Below, one piece after another: positions 7,510-15,366 of a stretch of 38,597 nt of DNA. The translations under genes were made by a program, and so were the position numbers. Each line of letters opens with the position of its first letter. Positions within the stretch are counted from its first letter, which is position 1. The stretch spans positions 1-38,597 of the forward strand of contig SVAH01000011.1 in assembly GCA_015059485.1 (NCBI GenBank), written 5' to 3'. The notes under the pieces are model-generated. The model made no database searches, had not been told where the DNA came from, and saw only the letters and a list, made by a program, of their open reading frames with translations. Source of the DNA: Bacillota bacterium (GTDB taxonomy: Bacteria > Bacillota_I > Bacilli_A > RF39 > UBA660).

Positions 7510-8247
7510 ATGAAGATATTAAAAAGTAGAATACTACTAGTAATAGTAACAGTAATATTAACAGGAAGTATAAGTGTATATGCAGCAGGAAGGTATTATG
7601 CCACTCAAGTAGATTATGAACCATCAAATCCAAACTTTAATGTAGATAATATGTCAGATGCATTAGATGAATTATATGATAAAACAAAGAACTATAAAAA
7701 TCTAAGTACACCAACAGATGTAGAAGCAAATTATTTATTAAATGGTAAAAAAGCATATAAAAGTAATGGAACACTTGTAACAGGATCAATACCTACATAT
7801 AGTGGAACTACAAATATAACAGCCTCTAGTGAAACTCAAACACTACAAACAAATGGTAAATATATGAATAGTGATATAACTATAGAACCTGTATTAAGCA
7901 GTGAATATATTGTCAACGGTGACTTTGTTTCTTTTGCAGGAGATAATACAATAAACATTGGCTTTGTTCCTAAAAAAGTTATTGTAATAAATAACAATAA
8001 TGGAAGAATTTATATGTATGATAGAAATTTAAGTACAAATCATTATATATATATATCAGATGCCAAAAGACTTTTTTACGCGGACTTTTCTGGAAATTAT
8101 CAGTATTATTTTGATATTGAATCAGGAGAATTATCTCAATACAATAATAATTTGACTAATTATTTTAAGTCAATAGGAAACAATACAGTTATTCATTTAT
8201 CATCTAATATTGCTGGAACAAGTTTCAGTTGGAGTGCATATAGATAA
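7510..8247 (+). CDS. Surface cassette protein 1: common signal/anchor segment plus tail-fibre-like variable domain
   Basis: The 245-residue product opens with the family segment KSRILLVIVTVILTGSISVY (about residues 5-24), a signal peptide or membrane anchor with a possible cleavage after VYA. The family block GRYYATQVDYEPSNPNFN and the motif DALDELY follow. The middle (about 70-125) reads VEANYLLNGKKAYKSNGTLV...GSIPTYSG...NGKYMNSDITIEP, resembling repeat modules of phage tail and gut surface proteins. The C-terminal part (IGFVPKKVIVINNNNG ... SFSWSAYR) resembles a carbohydrate/receptor-binding tail-fibre end. I chose the second ATG (7510) because AGAGG sits seven bases upstream; the first ATG (7504) touches it. 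No sorting signal is seen. A role as an adhesin is inference. Confidence 0.8.
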   Translation: MKILKSRILLVIVTVILTGSISVYAAGRYYATQVDYEPSNPNFNVDNMSDALDELYDKTKNYKNLSTPTDVEANYLLNGKKAYKSNGTLVTGSIPTYSGTTNITASSETQTLQTNGKYMNSDITIEPVLSSEYIVNGDFVSFAGDNTINIGFVPKKVIVINNNNGRIYMYDRNLSTNHYIYISDAKRLFYADFSGNYQYYFDIESGELSQYNNNLTNYFKSIGNNTVIHLSSNIAGTSFSWSAYR

Positions 8248-8252
8248 TTAGT

Positions 8253-8283
8253 AAAATATTAGATTAATTTCTAATATTTTTTA
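8253..8283 (+). terminator. Cassette 3' terminator, copy in cassette 1
   Basis: Perfect 11-bp stem AAAATATTAGA/TCTAATATTTT (8253-8263 with 8270-8280) plus T run. The identical hairpin including its loop follows cassette 3 at 18966, so it belongs to the duplicated unit. Confidence 0.85.
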
Positions 8284-8311
8284 TTTAGATACCAATTGCA
8301 TGTGATATAAT
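8284..8311 (+). promoter_or_regulatory. Predicted polA promoter (extended -10)
   Basis: TTTAGA (8284-8289), 16-base spacer, TATAAT (8306-8311) with TGA directly before it, forming an extended -10. Confidence 0.5.
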
Positions 8312-8337
8312 AATAACTATGGAGTAGGTGGTATAAG

Positions 8338-10905
8338 ATGAAAAAGATAATACTAGTAGATGGTAACAATTTACTTTTTAGAAGTTATTACGCAACAGCA
8401 TATAATGGAAATGTCATGAAAAATTCTAAAGGATTTCCAACTAATGCATTATATGGATTAGTTACAATGATAAATAAAATAATAACAGAAGAACAACCGG
8501 AGTATATAGCAGTGGCTTTTGATATTGGAGTAAACTTTAGACGTGAAAAATATGATTTTTATAAAGATGGAAGAGCTAAAACTCCTGAAGAATTAAAGAT
8601 GCAAATGCCATATTCTAGAAAAATACTTAATGCTATGGGTATTAAAACATTAGAACTAGAACCATATGAAGCGGATGATATTATTGGTACACTAGCATCA
8701 GCAGTAGAAAAAGATAAAGATTTTATTGCAACAATTGTGTCTAGTGATAAAGATTTATTACAATTATTATCTGATCAAGTAGATATAAAATTATTAAAAC
8801 AAAAAGACTATATTAGATATAATCCAAAAAGCTTTTTTGAAGATTATAAAATTAAACCTATTAATATGATAGATTTAAAAGCTTTAGCAGGGGACTCTTC
8901 AGATAATATACCTGGTGTTAAAGGAATAGGTGAAAAAACAGCAATTAATTTACTATCTAAGTATGAGACAATTGAAAACTTATATGAACATATAGATGAA
9001 GTAAAAGGCAAAACTAAAGAAAAACTTGAAATAGATAAAGAATCAGCATTTATGAGTAAAGAAATAGCTACTATTTATAGAGAAGTACCAATAGATACTA
9101 CCCTTGAAAACTATAAATATGAGAAAAAAGAAACAAATGAACTATATGAAATATTTGAAGAATTAGAGTTTTATTCTTTTTTGAAAAACTTTAAAGAAAC
9201 AAAAAAAGAAGTAAGTGCTGATTATATAGATATAGAAAAAATAGATGATATTAAATTAGATAATGAAATTTCATTCTATATAGAACTTGATAAATTAAAT
9301 TATCATGATGGTGAAATATTAGGTATGAGTGTGTCTTCTAAAGAGAATAATTATTTTATAAAAAAAGAATTAATTAAAGAAGTAATACCTTTATTTAAAG
9401 ATAAAATCTTATATACTTTTGATAATAAGAAAAATATAGTTGCTTTAAATAAAATTGGTATAAATATACCAAGTATTAACTATGATCTTTTAGTAGCGGC
9501 ATCACTTCTTGATATAGAGTTTAAAGATGATATATCATATCTTTTAAATAATGAGGGAATACCTGTTAGATTTTATTCTGAAATAAAAGATTTTGAAGTA
9601 AGTGAAGAATTAAAGAAAGAAATAGTATTAAAATCAAGATTTATATTAGATTCAAGAGATGAATTTATTACTAAATTAAAAAGCGAAGAAGAATATGAAT
9701 TATTTAAAAATATTGAAATGCCACTTATAGATGTTTTAGCAGATATGGAAATAACTGGTGTAAATGTAGATAAAAAAATACTTGAAGAAATGAAAGAAGA
9801 AACAAAAAATAAGATAGATAAACTAACTAGTGAAATATATGAACTTGCTGGATGTGAATTTAATATTTCATCTCCAAAACAACTTGGTGAAGTATTATTT
9901 GATAAATTAAAGTTACCAGGTGGTAAAAAAGGTACAAAATCATATAAAACAGATGTTAAAGTACTACATAAGTTAATGGATAAACATCCAATTATTGAGC
10001 GTATTTTAATATATAGAAATTTAAGTAAAATATATTCTACATATTTAGAAGGATTAATGGCATATATAAAAGATGATTCTAAAGTGCATACAATATTTAA
10101 GCAAAATTTTACTCGTACTGGACGTCTTTCATCTATAGAACCAAATTTACAAAATATCCCTGCGAGAGATGAAGAAGGGAGAAAAATTAGAAAAGCATTT
10201 TATCCAGAAAATGATTTAATACTTAGTGTAGATTATAGTCAAATAGAATTGAGACTTCTTGCACATATATCTAAATCAAAAGATTTGATAGATGCTTTTG
10301 TAAATGGAGAAGATATCCATACTAAAGTTGCTGCTGATATAAATGGAGTATCTAAAGAAGAAGTTACTAAGAGTATGCGTTCTGCAGCTAAAGCAGTTAT
10401 ATTTGGAATAGTATATGGAATAAGTGGATTTGGTCTTGGAGAAAGTTTAGAAATAAGAGCAGTAGAAGCTAAAAAGTTTATAGATAAATACTATGAATTA
10501 TATCCAGGTGTAAAAAAATATATGGATGATATAGTTAAATTTGCATATGAAAATGGTTATGTTAGAACACTATTTAATAGAAAAAGAGTTATAGATGAAC
10601 TTTCTAGTAGCAATTATATGGTAAGACAAACAGGTGAAAGAATAGCACTTAATACACCAATTCAAGGAACAAGTGCTGATATAATTAAAAAAGCTATGGT
10701 TGAAGTATATAAAAAGTTTAAAGATAATAATATTAAAACTAAGATGATAATACAAGTACATGATGAACTTATATTTGATGTAGTAAAAGAAGAAAAAGAA
10801 TTAGTTGAATCTATAGTTAAAGATACTATGGAAAATGTAATTAAACTTTCTGTGCCACTAAAAGTAAGTACAGACTATGGAATTAATTGGTATGATGCAA
10901 AGTAG
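8338..10905 (+). CDS. polA: DNA polymerase I
   Basis: The 855-residue enzyme fills gaps and removes RNA primers. The N-terminal 5'-3' exonuclease/FEN domain (about 1-290) has LVDGNNLLFRSYYA, EADDIIGTLA and the helix-hairpin-helix region GDSSDNIPGVKGIGEKTA. The middle domain occupies the 3'-5' proofreading position but lacks an evident DxE metal-binding pair, so proofreading is probably lost, as in Bacillus PolA. The polymerase domain has motif A DYSQIELRLLAHIS, motif B RSAAKAVIFGIVYGISGFGL and motif C QVHDELIF. The ribosome-binding site is GGTGG, and the gene is followed directly by mutM. Confidence 0.98.
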   Translation: MKKIILVDGNNLLFRSYYATAYNGNVMKNSKGFPTNALYGLVTMINKIITEEQPEYIAVAFDIGVNFRREKYDFYKDGRAKTPEELKMQMPYSRKILNAMGIKTLELEPYEADDIIGTLASAVEKDKDFIATIVSSDKDLLQLLSDQVDIKLLKQKDYIRYNPKSFFEDYKIKPINMIDLKALAGDSSDNIPGVKGIGEKTAINLLSKYETIENLYEHIDEVKGKTKEKLEIDKESAFMSKEIATIYREVPIDTTLENYKYEKKETNELYEIFEELEFYSFLKNFKETKKEVSADYIDIEKIDDIKLDNEISFYIELDKLNYHDGEILGMSVSSKENNYFIKKELIKEVIPLFKDKILYTFDNKKNIVALNKIGINIPSINYDLLVAASLLDIEFKDDISYLLNNEGIPVRFYSEIKDFEVSEELKKEIVLKSRFILDSRDEFITKLKSEEEYELFKNIEMPLIDVLADMEITGVNVDKKILEEMKEETKNKIDKLTSEIYELAGCEFNISSPKQLGEVLFDKLKLPGGKKGTKSYKTDVKVLHKLMDKHPIIERILIYRNLSKIYSTYLEGLMAYIKDDSKVHTIFKQNFTRTGRLSSIEPNLQNIPARDEEGRKIRKAFYPENDLILSVDYSQIELRLLAHISKSKDLIDAFVNGEDIHTKVAADINGVSKEEVTKSMRSAAKAVIFGIVYGISGFGLGESLEIRAVEAKKFIDKYYELYPGVKKYMDDIVKFAYENGYVRTLFNRKRVIDELSSSNYMVRQTGERIALNTPIQGTSADIIKKAMVEVYKKFKDNNIKTKMIIQVHDELIFDVVKEEKELVESIVKDTMENVIKLSVPLKVSTDYGINWYDAK

Positions 10906-10914
10906 GTGATTGAA

Positions 10915-11733
10915 TTGCCAGAAATAGCGGAAGTTAGAACAGTTGCAAAAACATTAAACAAAAATATTGTTGGAAGAAAAATAATATCTATAGAAACACC
11001 ATATGATAAAATTATAAAATCTAATAAAAAAGAATTTATAAATACTTTAATTAATAAAACTTTAAAGAGTGTATCATCATATGGTAAGTGGTTATTATTT
11101 GATTTTGGAGAGTATACAATGCTTTCTCACTTGCGAATGGAAGGTAAATATTTTATTAAACCAAGTAATGAAAAGTATGATAAGCATGAACATATAATAT
11201 TTCATTTAGATAATAGTACTGATTTAAGATATCATGATGTAAGAAAATTTGGAGTAATGATTTTATGTAAAACTAATGATATCTTTAATTTAGATGAAAT
11301 AAGTAAATTAGGGTTTGAACCCGATGATGAAAAATTAACAAAAGAATATTTATACAATAAAATTAATAAAAGTAATAAACATATAAAAGAATTATTACTT
11401 GATCAATCAATAATAAATGGTTTAGGAAACATATATGTAGATGAAGTTTTATTTGCATCACTAATTAATCCTGAAAGACTAGGTAAAACCATTAGTTTAG
11501 ATGAATGTCAAAGTATAATAGAAAATTCTAAAAAAATAATAAAAAAGGCAACAGAGTGTGGTGGATGTACTATTAGAAGTTATACTTCATCTTTGGGAGT
11601 AATAGGACATTATCAAGATTATTTAAAAGTACATACTAAAGCTAATGATAAATGTCCAAAATGCAATAATAAAATTATTAAAATAAGAGTTGGCGGAAGA
11701 GGAACATATCTTTGTACTAATTGTCAGAAATAA
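10915..11733 (+). CDS. mutM: Formamidopyrimidine-DNA glycosylase
   Basis: MutM excises 8-oxoguanine and formamidopyrimidines and cleaves the abasic site. I chose TTG at 10915 because it makes the mature N-terminus Pro-Glu (MPEIAEVRTV), where Pro2 is the catalytic nucleophile and Glu3 the general acid. AGGTG (10904-10908) sits six bases upstream; starting at the GTG inside that site would bury the proline. The family is further shown by SHLRMEGKY, the helix-two-turn-helix region LLDQSIINGLGNIYVDEVLF, and a C-terminal zinc finger CPKCNNK...TYLCTNCQ. It follows polA by 9 bases, forming a repair operon. Confidence 0.95.
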   Translation: MPEIAEVRTVAKTLNKNIVGRKIISIETPYDKIIKSNKKEFINTLINKTLKSVSSYGKWLLFDFGEYTMLSHLRMEGKYFIKPSNEKYDKHEHIIFHLDNSTDLRYHDVRKFGVMILCKTNDIFNLDEISKLGFEPDDEKLTKEYLYNKINKSNKHIKELLLDQSIINGLGNIYVDEVLFASLINPERLGKTISLDECQSIIENSKKIIKKATECGGCTIRSYTSSLGVIGHYQDYLKVHTKANDKCPKCNNKIIKIRVGGRGTYLCTNCQK

Positions 11734-11754
11734 ATGTTTATAATTATACAAAAA

Positions 11755-11787
11755 AAATTCTGAAAGTTTAATTTCAGAATTTTTTTT
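11755..11787 (+). terminator. Terminator after mutM; left end of the TA-cassette repeat
   Basis: Stem AATTCTGAAA/TTTCAGAATT (11756-11765 with 11772-11781) with flanking A and T tracts. The same hairpin overlaps the mutS stop at 22613, and homology between the two TA loci begins here and continues about 90 bases. Confidence 0.85.
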
Positions 11788-11827
11788 GTCGTATTAGTTC
11801 TAGTTTTGTCTACATTTGCCGAAAGCA

Positions 11828-11855
11828 TTGAAAATAAAAAAATAGACTCTATAAT
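11828..11855 (+). promoter_or_regulatory. Toxin promoter, TA locus 1
   Basis: TTGAAA (11828-11833), 16-base spacer, TATAAT (11850-11855). The same elements and spacing occur at 22684-22711 in TA locus 2. Confidence 0.75.
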
Positions 11856-11863
11856 AGAGTCCT

Positions 11864-11951
11864 TGAGAAGCGGAAAAAAAGCACACCACCACAATAAAAC
11901 TTATGAGGGACTTTAACTCAGGGGGTTCATATGAAAAATTGTGGAGGTGGT
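11864..11951 (+). promoter_or_regulatory. Structured leader of toxin mRNA 1, Shine-Dalgarno masked
   Basis: Bases 11884-11895 (CACC, then CCACAAT) can pair with 11938-11949 (ATTGTGG, one A-A mismatch, GGTG). This buries the GGAGG ribosome-binding site of the small ORF in an 11-pair stem. In addition, TGAGAAGCGG at 11864-11873, just after the predicted start point, is a perfect inverted repeat of CCGCTTCTCA at 12106-12115, allowing the mRNA 5' end to pair with its 3' region. Such metastable folds are typical of type I toxin mRNAs. Confidence 0.6.
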
Positions 11952-11955
11952 ACTA

Positions 11956-12036
11956 ATGAGTAAGAAAGATCTTTTAATCGGACTTCTTATTATTATAATT
12001 TTTGTATTACTAGTAATCATACTAAAGTTAATATAA
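11956..12036 (+). CDS. Candidate type I toxin 1: 26-residue hydrophobic peptide
   Basis: A small ORF starting ATG 11956 (MSKKDLL) and continuing as a single run of Ile, Leu and Val (GLLIIIIFVLLVIILK) to TAA at 12034-12036. The charge pattern is a polar, basic N-terminus, one transmembrane helix and a Lys near the end. GGAGGTGG precedes it by about five bases. Size, topology, masked ribosome-binding site and an overlapping convergent antisense RNA fit membrane-acting type I toxins of the Fst/TxpA/Ibs class, though I see no close similarity to a named one. Its paralogue at 22812 keeps the topology but not the sequence. It could alternatively be a leader peptide for the downstream surface gene; no toxicity is shown. 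Confidence 0.62.
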   Translation: MSKKDLLIGLLIIIIFVLLVIILKLI

Positions 12037-12118
12037 AAATAAAGCTTTCATTCTAACTGAATGAAAGCATCATACCAAATGGTGAGGTGCATGTCCCTAG
12101 GAATGCCGCTTCTCACTT
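12035..12118 (-). ncRNA. Candidate antisense RNA antitoxin 1
   Basis: Predicted transcript of about 84 bases from A at 12118, seven bases after the -10 on the minus strand. It ends at a perfect 10-bp hairpin (12044-12053 with 12059-12068) whose T-rich tail (TTTATTTTT) exists only on the minus strand. It overlaps the toxin stop codon and the 3' untranslated region, and contains CACCTC, which can pair with the toxin GAGGTG ribosome-binding segment. Ends are predictions. Confidence 0.55.
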
Positions 12119-12164
12119 AAATAAATAATAACATATAAAAATTTGTAAATCAAGTCTTGACAAG
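12108..12164. repeat. 57-bp identical repeat A: antitoxin start, antitoxin promoter and G-promoter -35
   Basis: This block is identical, base for base, to 22974-23030. It spans the 5' end of the antisense RNA, its promoter and the TTGACA of the adjacent G-tract promoter. The toxin sequences to its left and the spacer to its right differ between copies. Confidence 0.9.
12125..12153 (-). promoter_or_regulatory. Antitoxin RNA promoter 1 (minus strand)
   Basis: On the minus strand TTGATT (12153-12148), 17-base spacer, TATTAT (12130-12125). It faces away from the G-tract promoter; the two -35 hexamers are separated by only 3 bp. Confidence 0.65.
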
Positions 12165-12187
12165 TACACCTGGGGGGGGGGTAAAAT
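12157..12187 (+). promoter_or_regulatory. G-tract promoter 2 (10 G, spacer 19): candidate phase-variable promoter
   Basis: TTGACA 12157-12162, AGTACACCT plus ten G (12172-12181), TAAAAT 12182-12187. Sequence and tract length equal promoter 1. Confidence 0.8.
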
Positions 12188-12210
12188 AGACTTAGAATAG
12201 AGGAATGTAT

Positions 12211-13050
12211 ATGAAGATATTAAAAAGTAGAATACTACTAGTAATAGTAACAATAATACTAACTGGAAGTATAAGTGTATATGCAGCAAGAAAGTATTAT
12301 GCAAGTGATATAACATATAAAGAAACAACACTAGATAAAGCCCTAGATACATTATATACAACTCAAAATACAACAGTAAATAATTTAAATAGTCAAATAA
12401 CTAATTTACAAAGTCAAGTAAATAGTTTAACTGTCCAAGCACAAAATTCATATAAAAAAGTATGTACTTTAAAAAGTGGCAATGCCCTTGCAATAGGAAG
12501 TATGTATGAGTGTGACCCAGGAGATGGTACAAAAAGAAATTTCTATATTTTAGAAGTAAGAGCAGATAGTGTAGATTTAATAATGGATAGAAATATAAGT
12601 AGTGGAACTATGACATGGAATAATGCCATGAAATATATTAAAAACAATAATTTAAAAACAACATGGAAAGATGTATTTAATGTAGATTTACCAAAAGCAC
12701 AAGCAATAGCAAATGCAGTAGGTAATACAAGTTGGTATGCTACTGATAATGAAGCTGGTTGGTGCTTTGCAAGTAAAAAAATAGATTATCAATCATCACC
12801 ATGGTGTAATACTAGTCAAGCAAGTGCATATAATTGGCTATATGATTATACCAGAGCCTGCAATGGTTGTACACATAGTTTAAACGATACAAATGGTCAG
12901 CCATATGGATATTGGACAAGAGATATGGTTGTTAATACATCTAACGCTTGGCGCGTGGTTAGGGATGGAAATATGTCGCCTGACACAGTATCTACTGCTG
13001 CATATTATGGTGTGCGCCCAGTTATAACTCTTTCAAAATATAATTTATAA
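12211..13050 (+). CDS. Surface cassette protein 2: common anchor, coiled coil and DUF6273/lectin-like C-terminal domain
   Basis: A 279-residue exported protein. After the shared signal/anchor (SRILLVIVTIILTGSISVYA) comes the family block YYASDITYKETTLDKALDTL. A heptad-rich coil of about 40 residues with Asn, Gln and Ser (NSQITNLQSQVNSL) follows. The variable part has YECDPGDGTKRNFYILE, then VDLIMDRNISSGTMTWNNAM, AIANAVG, four or more Cys, GYWTRDMV and the end GVRPVITL. That pattern resembles DUF6273/C-type-lectin-like extracellular domains; I cannot assign a ligand. ATG 12211 is seven bases after AGAGG. A TA locus precedes it. Bases 12287-12401 are identical to the gene at 18413. Confidence 0.8.
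   Translation: MKILKSRILLVIVTIILTGSISVYAARKYYASDITYKETTLDKALDTLYTTQNTTVNNLNSQITNLQSQVNSLTVQAQNSYKKVCTLKSGNALAIGSMYECDPGDGTKRNFYILEVRADSVDLIMDRNISSGTMTWNNAMKYIKNNNLKTTWKDVFNVDLPKAQAIANAVGNTSWYATDNEAGWCFASKKIDYQSSPWCNTSQASAYNWLYDYTRACNGCTHSLNDTNGQPYGYWTRDMVVNTSNAWRVVRDGNMSPDTVSTAAYYGVRPVITLSKYNL
12287..12401 (+). repeat. 115-bp exact repeat inside cassette genes 2 and 3 (copy in gene 2)
   Basis: Identical to 18492-18606 without a single difference, including synonymous positions, while flanking codons and the whole 3' part differ. This indicates recent duplication or gene conversion and provides a substrate for homologous exchange. Confidence 0.9.
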
Positions 13051-13074
13051 AGTTAAATGTTGAAAATTTAAAAC

Positions 13075-13103
13075 TTGATATTTATTAATAATTATAGTAA
13101 AAT
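13075..13103 (+). promoter_or_regulatory. Predicted promoter of the gene at 13132
   Basis: TTGATA (13075-13080), 17-base spacer, TAAAAT (13098-13103). Confidence 0.55.
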
Positions 13104-13131
13104 AACTCCTGCTTGAAAGGGGTTATTTTTT
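13099..13131 (+). terminator. Terminator after surface gene 2, overlapping the ribosome-binding site of the next gene
   Basis: Stem AAAATAACTCCT/AGGGGTTATTTT (13099-13110 with 13118-13129, one G-U pair), then T. The 3' arm carries the AAAGGGG ribosome-binding site and the ATG follows the T run directly, so the hairpin could also damp translation of read-through mRNA. Confidence 0.65.
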
Positions 13132-13770
13132 ATGAATAAACGAGAAAAACTGTTAGATATAAAAGATATACTTGAAGATTGTTTAATAAAAAATGTTATT
13201 ATAGATGATTATTTATATCATCATAATGTTTCATATAATAATACTCCTTCAGTAGTTCAAAATGGAATATTATCATTAAGAGAACAAAATAAAAGAGGAA
13301 TAACTAATTATTCAGATGAAATACTAAAAAAACTAGACGATACATCTTCACATATAAATGGTATAGATGGAATATCTCTTTCAATAGTGGGGCTTGATGA
13401 TCTTTATAAAAATGAGGAGGAATATGACCCATTTAATTCAAGCTACGTTGATATTTTAATATCTAAAGATGTTGATGCCATGAGAAATTCAAAACATTAT
13501 GGAAATGAATTTATTGCACGTAAGATAATACTTCCAGATAAATTTAGATCAGTAGATATAAGGATACTTATGTATATAAAAGAATTATTAAATAAAAATG
13601 ATATAACCCAAAAAGATATTAATGAATTAACAAATAAATATAACTGTTTAAGAAAAATAGCAAATGAATTAGTATTAACCGGTAATTTAGTTCCAATAAG
13701 AGAAATGTCATATGACAATATTTTATTAGATACATATAAATTGTCTAATGCTCCAAGAATACAAAAATAG
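13132..13770 (+). CDS. Unknown protein with a possible ADP-ribosyltransferase-like N-terminus
   Basis: A 212-residue soluble protein I cannot assign with confidence. The N-terminal third contains YLYHHNVSYNNTPSVVQNGI and then LSLREQN. This recalls the 'YHxT...NLPSILxxGLLS' opening of ART-fold enzymes (DarT, DUF4433 and RNA 2'-phosphotransferase relatives). It continues with GIDGISLSIVG, a strand YVDILISKDVDAM and YGNEFIARKIILPDKF, also DarT-like in spacing. The C-terminal part is helical. The resemblance is by eye and weak, and no catalytic Glu can be fixed. It is preceded by AAAGGGG and its own promoter, and stands alone between a surface cassette and obgE. Confidence 0.6.
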   Translation: MNKREKLLDIKDILEDCLIKNVIIDDYLYHHNVSYNNTPSVVQNGILSLREQNKRGITNYSDEILKKLDDTSSHINGIDGISLSIVGLDDLYKNEEEYDPFNSSYVDILISKDVDAMRNSKHYGNEFIARKIILPDKFRSVDIRILMYIKELLNKNDITQKDINELTNKYNCLRKIANELVLTGNLVPIREMSYDNILLDTYKLSNAPRIQK

Positions 13771-13818
13771 ATATAGATTTATATAGTTTACTTTGATAAA
13801 ATAAAGGTGGTGATTATA

Positions 13819-15093
13819 ATGTTTGTAGATGAAACAATTCTTAAAGTAATAGCAGGAAAAGGTGGAGATGGCTGTACTTCTTTTCGTCATGAAAAATATA
13901 TTGAAATGGGTGGACCAGATGGTGGTAATGGTGGAAAAGGTGCAGACATTATCTTTAAAGTTGATAAAAATTTAAGCACTTTAGTTGATCTTCGATATAA
14001 TAAGACAATCAAAGGAGATAAAGGTGTAAATGGTAAAGGTAGTAATAGAAATGGTGCTAATGCAGAAGATGTAATAATAAAAGTACCACAAGGAACAACC
14101 ATTTATGATATGGATACTAATCTAGTTATAGCTGATTTAACAGAAGATGGTGAAGAATTTGTTGTTTGTCATGGTGGACGTGGTGGAAGAGGAAATAGAG
14201 CTTTTGCAACTCAACAAGAACCAGCACCAAAAATGAGCGAATATGGTGAACCAGGTGAATATAGAAAAATCAAATGTGAATTAAAAGTTATGGCAGATGT
14301 TGGACTTATTGGAATGCCAAGTGTTGGAAAATCAACATTACTTGGTGCTATAAGTGGAGCTAAACCTAAAATAGGTGCTTATCATTTTACAACGCTTTCT
14401 CCAAACCTTGGAGTTGTTAAAGTTAAAGATGGAAGAACCTTTACTATAGCAGATTTACCAGGATTAATAGAGGGTGCATCAGAAGGACTTGGACTTGGAC
14501 ATAAATTTTTACGTCATGCAATGAGAACAAGAATACTTGCACATATTATAGATATGGGGTCATTTGAAGGTAGAAATCCAATTGAAGACTATAAAATGAT
14601 AAAAAATGAGTATGAAAAATTTAGTGATAAATTAAAAAATAAAAAAGAAATAGTAATAGCTAATAAATCTGATTTACCTGATTTTGAGAATAATTTGAAA
14701 GAATTCAAAAAAGAATTCCCTGATACAGAAGTTATTTCAATTTCAGCATTAACTCATACAGGATTAGATGAATTAATGAATTATCTTGCAGATGCTTTAG
14801 ATAATTTACCTAAGACAAATATTTATGATGAGAATGAATTTGAATCATTTATTATGTATAAATTTAATGATGAAAAACCATATACAATAACTAAAGAAGA
14901 CGATATATGGGTAATTAAAGGCGCAGAAATAGAAAAACTATTTAAAATGACAAAATTCAATGAAGATGAATCGGCACTTCGTTTTGCTAGAAAACTTAAA
15001 GGCATGGGCGTAGAAGAAGAACTTGAGAGACTTGGAGCTAAACGTGGTGATGATGTAGCAATAGAAGATTATATGTTTACTTTTAAAGAATAA
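13819..15093 (+). CDS. obgE: GTPase Obg
   Basis: A 424-residue GTPase for late 50S assembly and stress signalling. The N-terminal Obg domain (about 1-155) is glycine-rich (GGPDGGNGGKGADIIF). The G domain has GMPSVGKST, the switch DLPGLIEGASEGLGLG and NKSD. The C-terminal OCT domain (about 345-424) ends in the Obg-typical FARKLKGMGVEEELERLGAK. The start is ATG 13819 after GGTGG; upstream in-frame GTG codons are part of the ribosome-binding site. Confidence 0.97.
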   Translation: MFVDETILKVIAGKGGDGCTSFRHEKYIEMGGPDGGNGGKGADIIFKVDKNLSTLVDLRYNKTIKGDKGVNGKGSNRNGANAEDVIIKVPQGTTIYDMDTNLVIADLTEDGEEFVVCHGGRGGRGNRAFATQQEPAPKMSEYGEPGEYRKIKCELKVMADVGLIGMPSVGKSTLLGAISGAKPKIGAYHFTTLSPNLGVVKVKDGRTFTIADLPGLIEGASEGLGLGHKFLRHAMRTRILAHIIDMGSFEGRNPIEDYKMIKNEYEKFSDKLKNKKEIVIANKSDLPDFENNLKEFKKEFPDTEVISISALTHTGLDELMNYLADALDNLPKTNIYDENEFESFIMYKFNDEKPYTITKEDDIWVIKGAEIEKLFKMTKFNEDESALRFARKLKGMGVEEELERLGAKRGDDVAIEDYMFTFKE

Positions 15094-15132
15094 TATTTAA
15101 AGTTTTATCCATAATATAACTAGGTGATATAT

Positions 15133-15318
15133 ATGGACAAAACTACTTGTGAAACTAAATGTAAATATTATGAGATAATAGATGATACTGATTACAAAAG
15201 AAAAAATATTGATTTAAATGAATATGGATTAAATAAATATGAAGGAAATTTTAATGATTATTTGAATTATAATCCTAAAAATGATACAAATTGTGTAAAA
15301 AGACTAATAAAAAGATAG
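15133..15318 (+). CDS. Small Cys-containing protein of unknown function
   Basis: A 61-residue acidic/basic mixed protein starting MDKTTCETKCKYYEIID, with a CxxxC pair near the N-terminus and one further Cys near the end (NCVKRLIKR). There is no membrane segment. ATG 15133 follows AGGTG by seven bases; the GTG at 15124 belongs to that site. It sits between obgE and ackA, and a terminator overlaps its stop. The clear ribosome-binding site and terminator make it a likely real gene; two clustered Cys plus a third suggest metal binding or redox, which is speculation. Confidence 0.65.
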   Translation: MDKTTCETKCKYYEIIDDTDYKRKNIDLNEYGLNKYEGNFNDYLNYNPKNDTNCVKRLIKR

Positions 15319-15337
15319 TAAAACTATCTTTTTTTTT
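15312..15337 (+). terminator. Intrinsic terminator before ackA
   Basis: Stem AAGATAG/CTATCTT (15312-15318 with 15324-15330), five-base loop, long T run. A TATAAT at 15339-15344 directly after it may be the ackA -10. Confidence 0.8.
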
Positions 15338-15366
15338 GTATAATTATGAATAGAGGTGAAAGAAAA

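Noticed and set aside
12044-12068. Hairpin after toxin 1 as the toxin mRNA terminator
   Set aside because: There is no T run on the plus strand after it; the T-rich tail is on the minus strand, so it suits the antisense RNA. Toxin mRNA may read on toward the surface gene.
12211-13050. Target of a diversity-generating retroelement, suggested by the lectin-like domain
   Set aside because: No reverse transcriptase, template repeat or accessory gene is present in the window, and the variation between copies is in whole domains, not adenine-specific.
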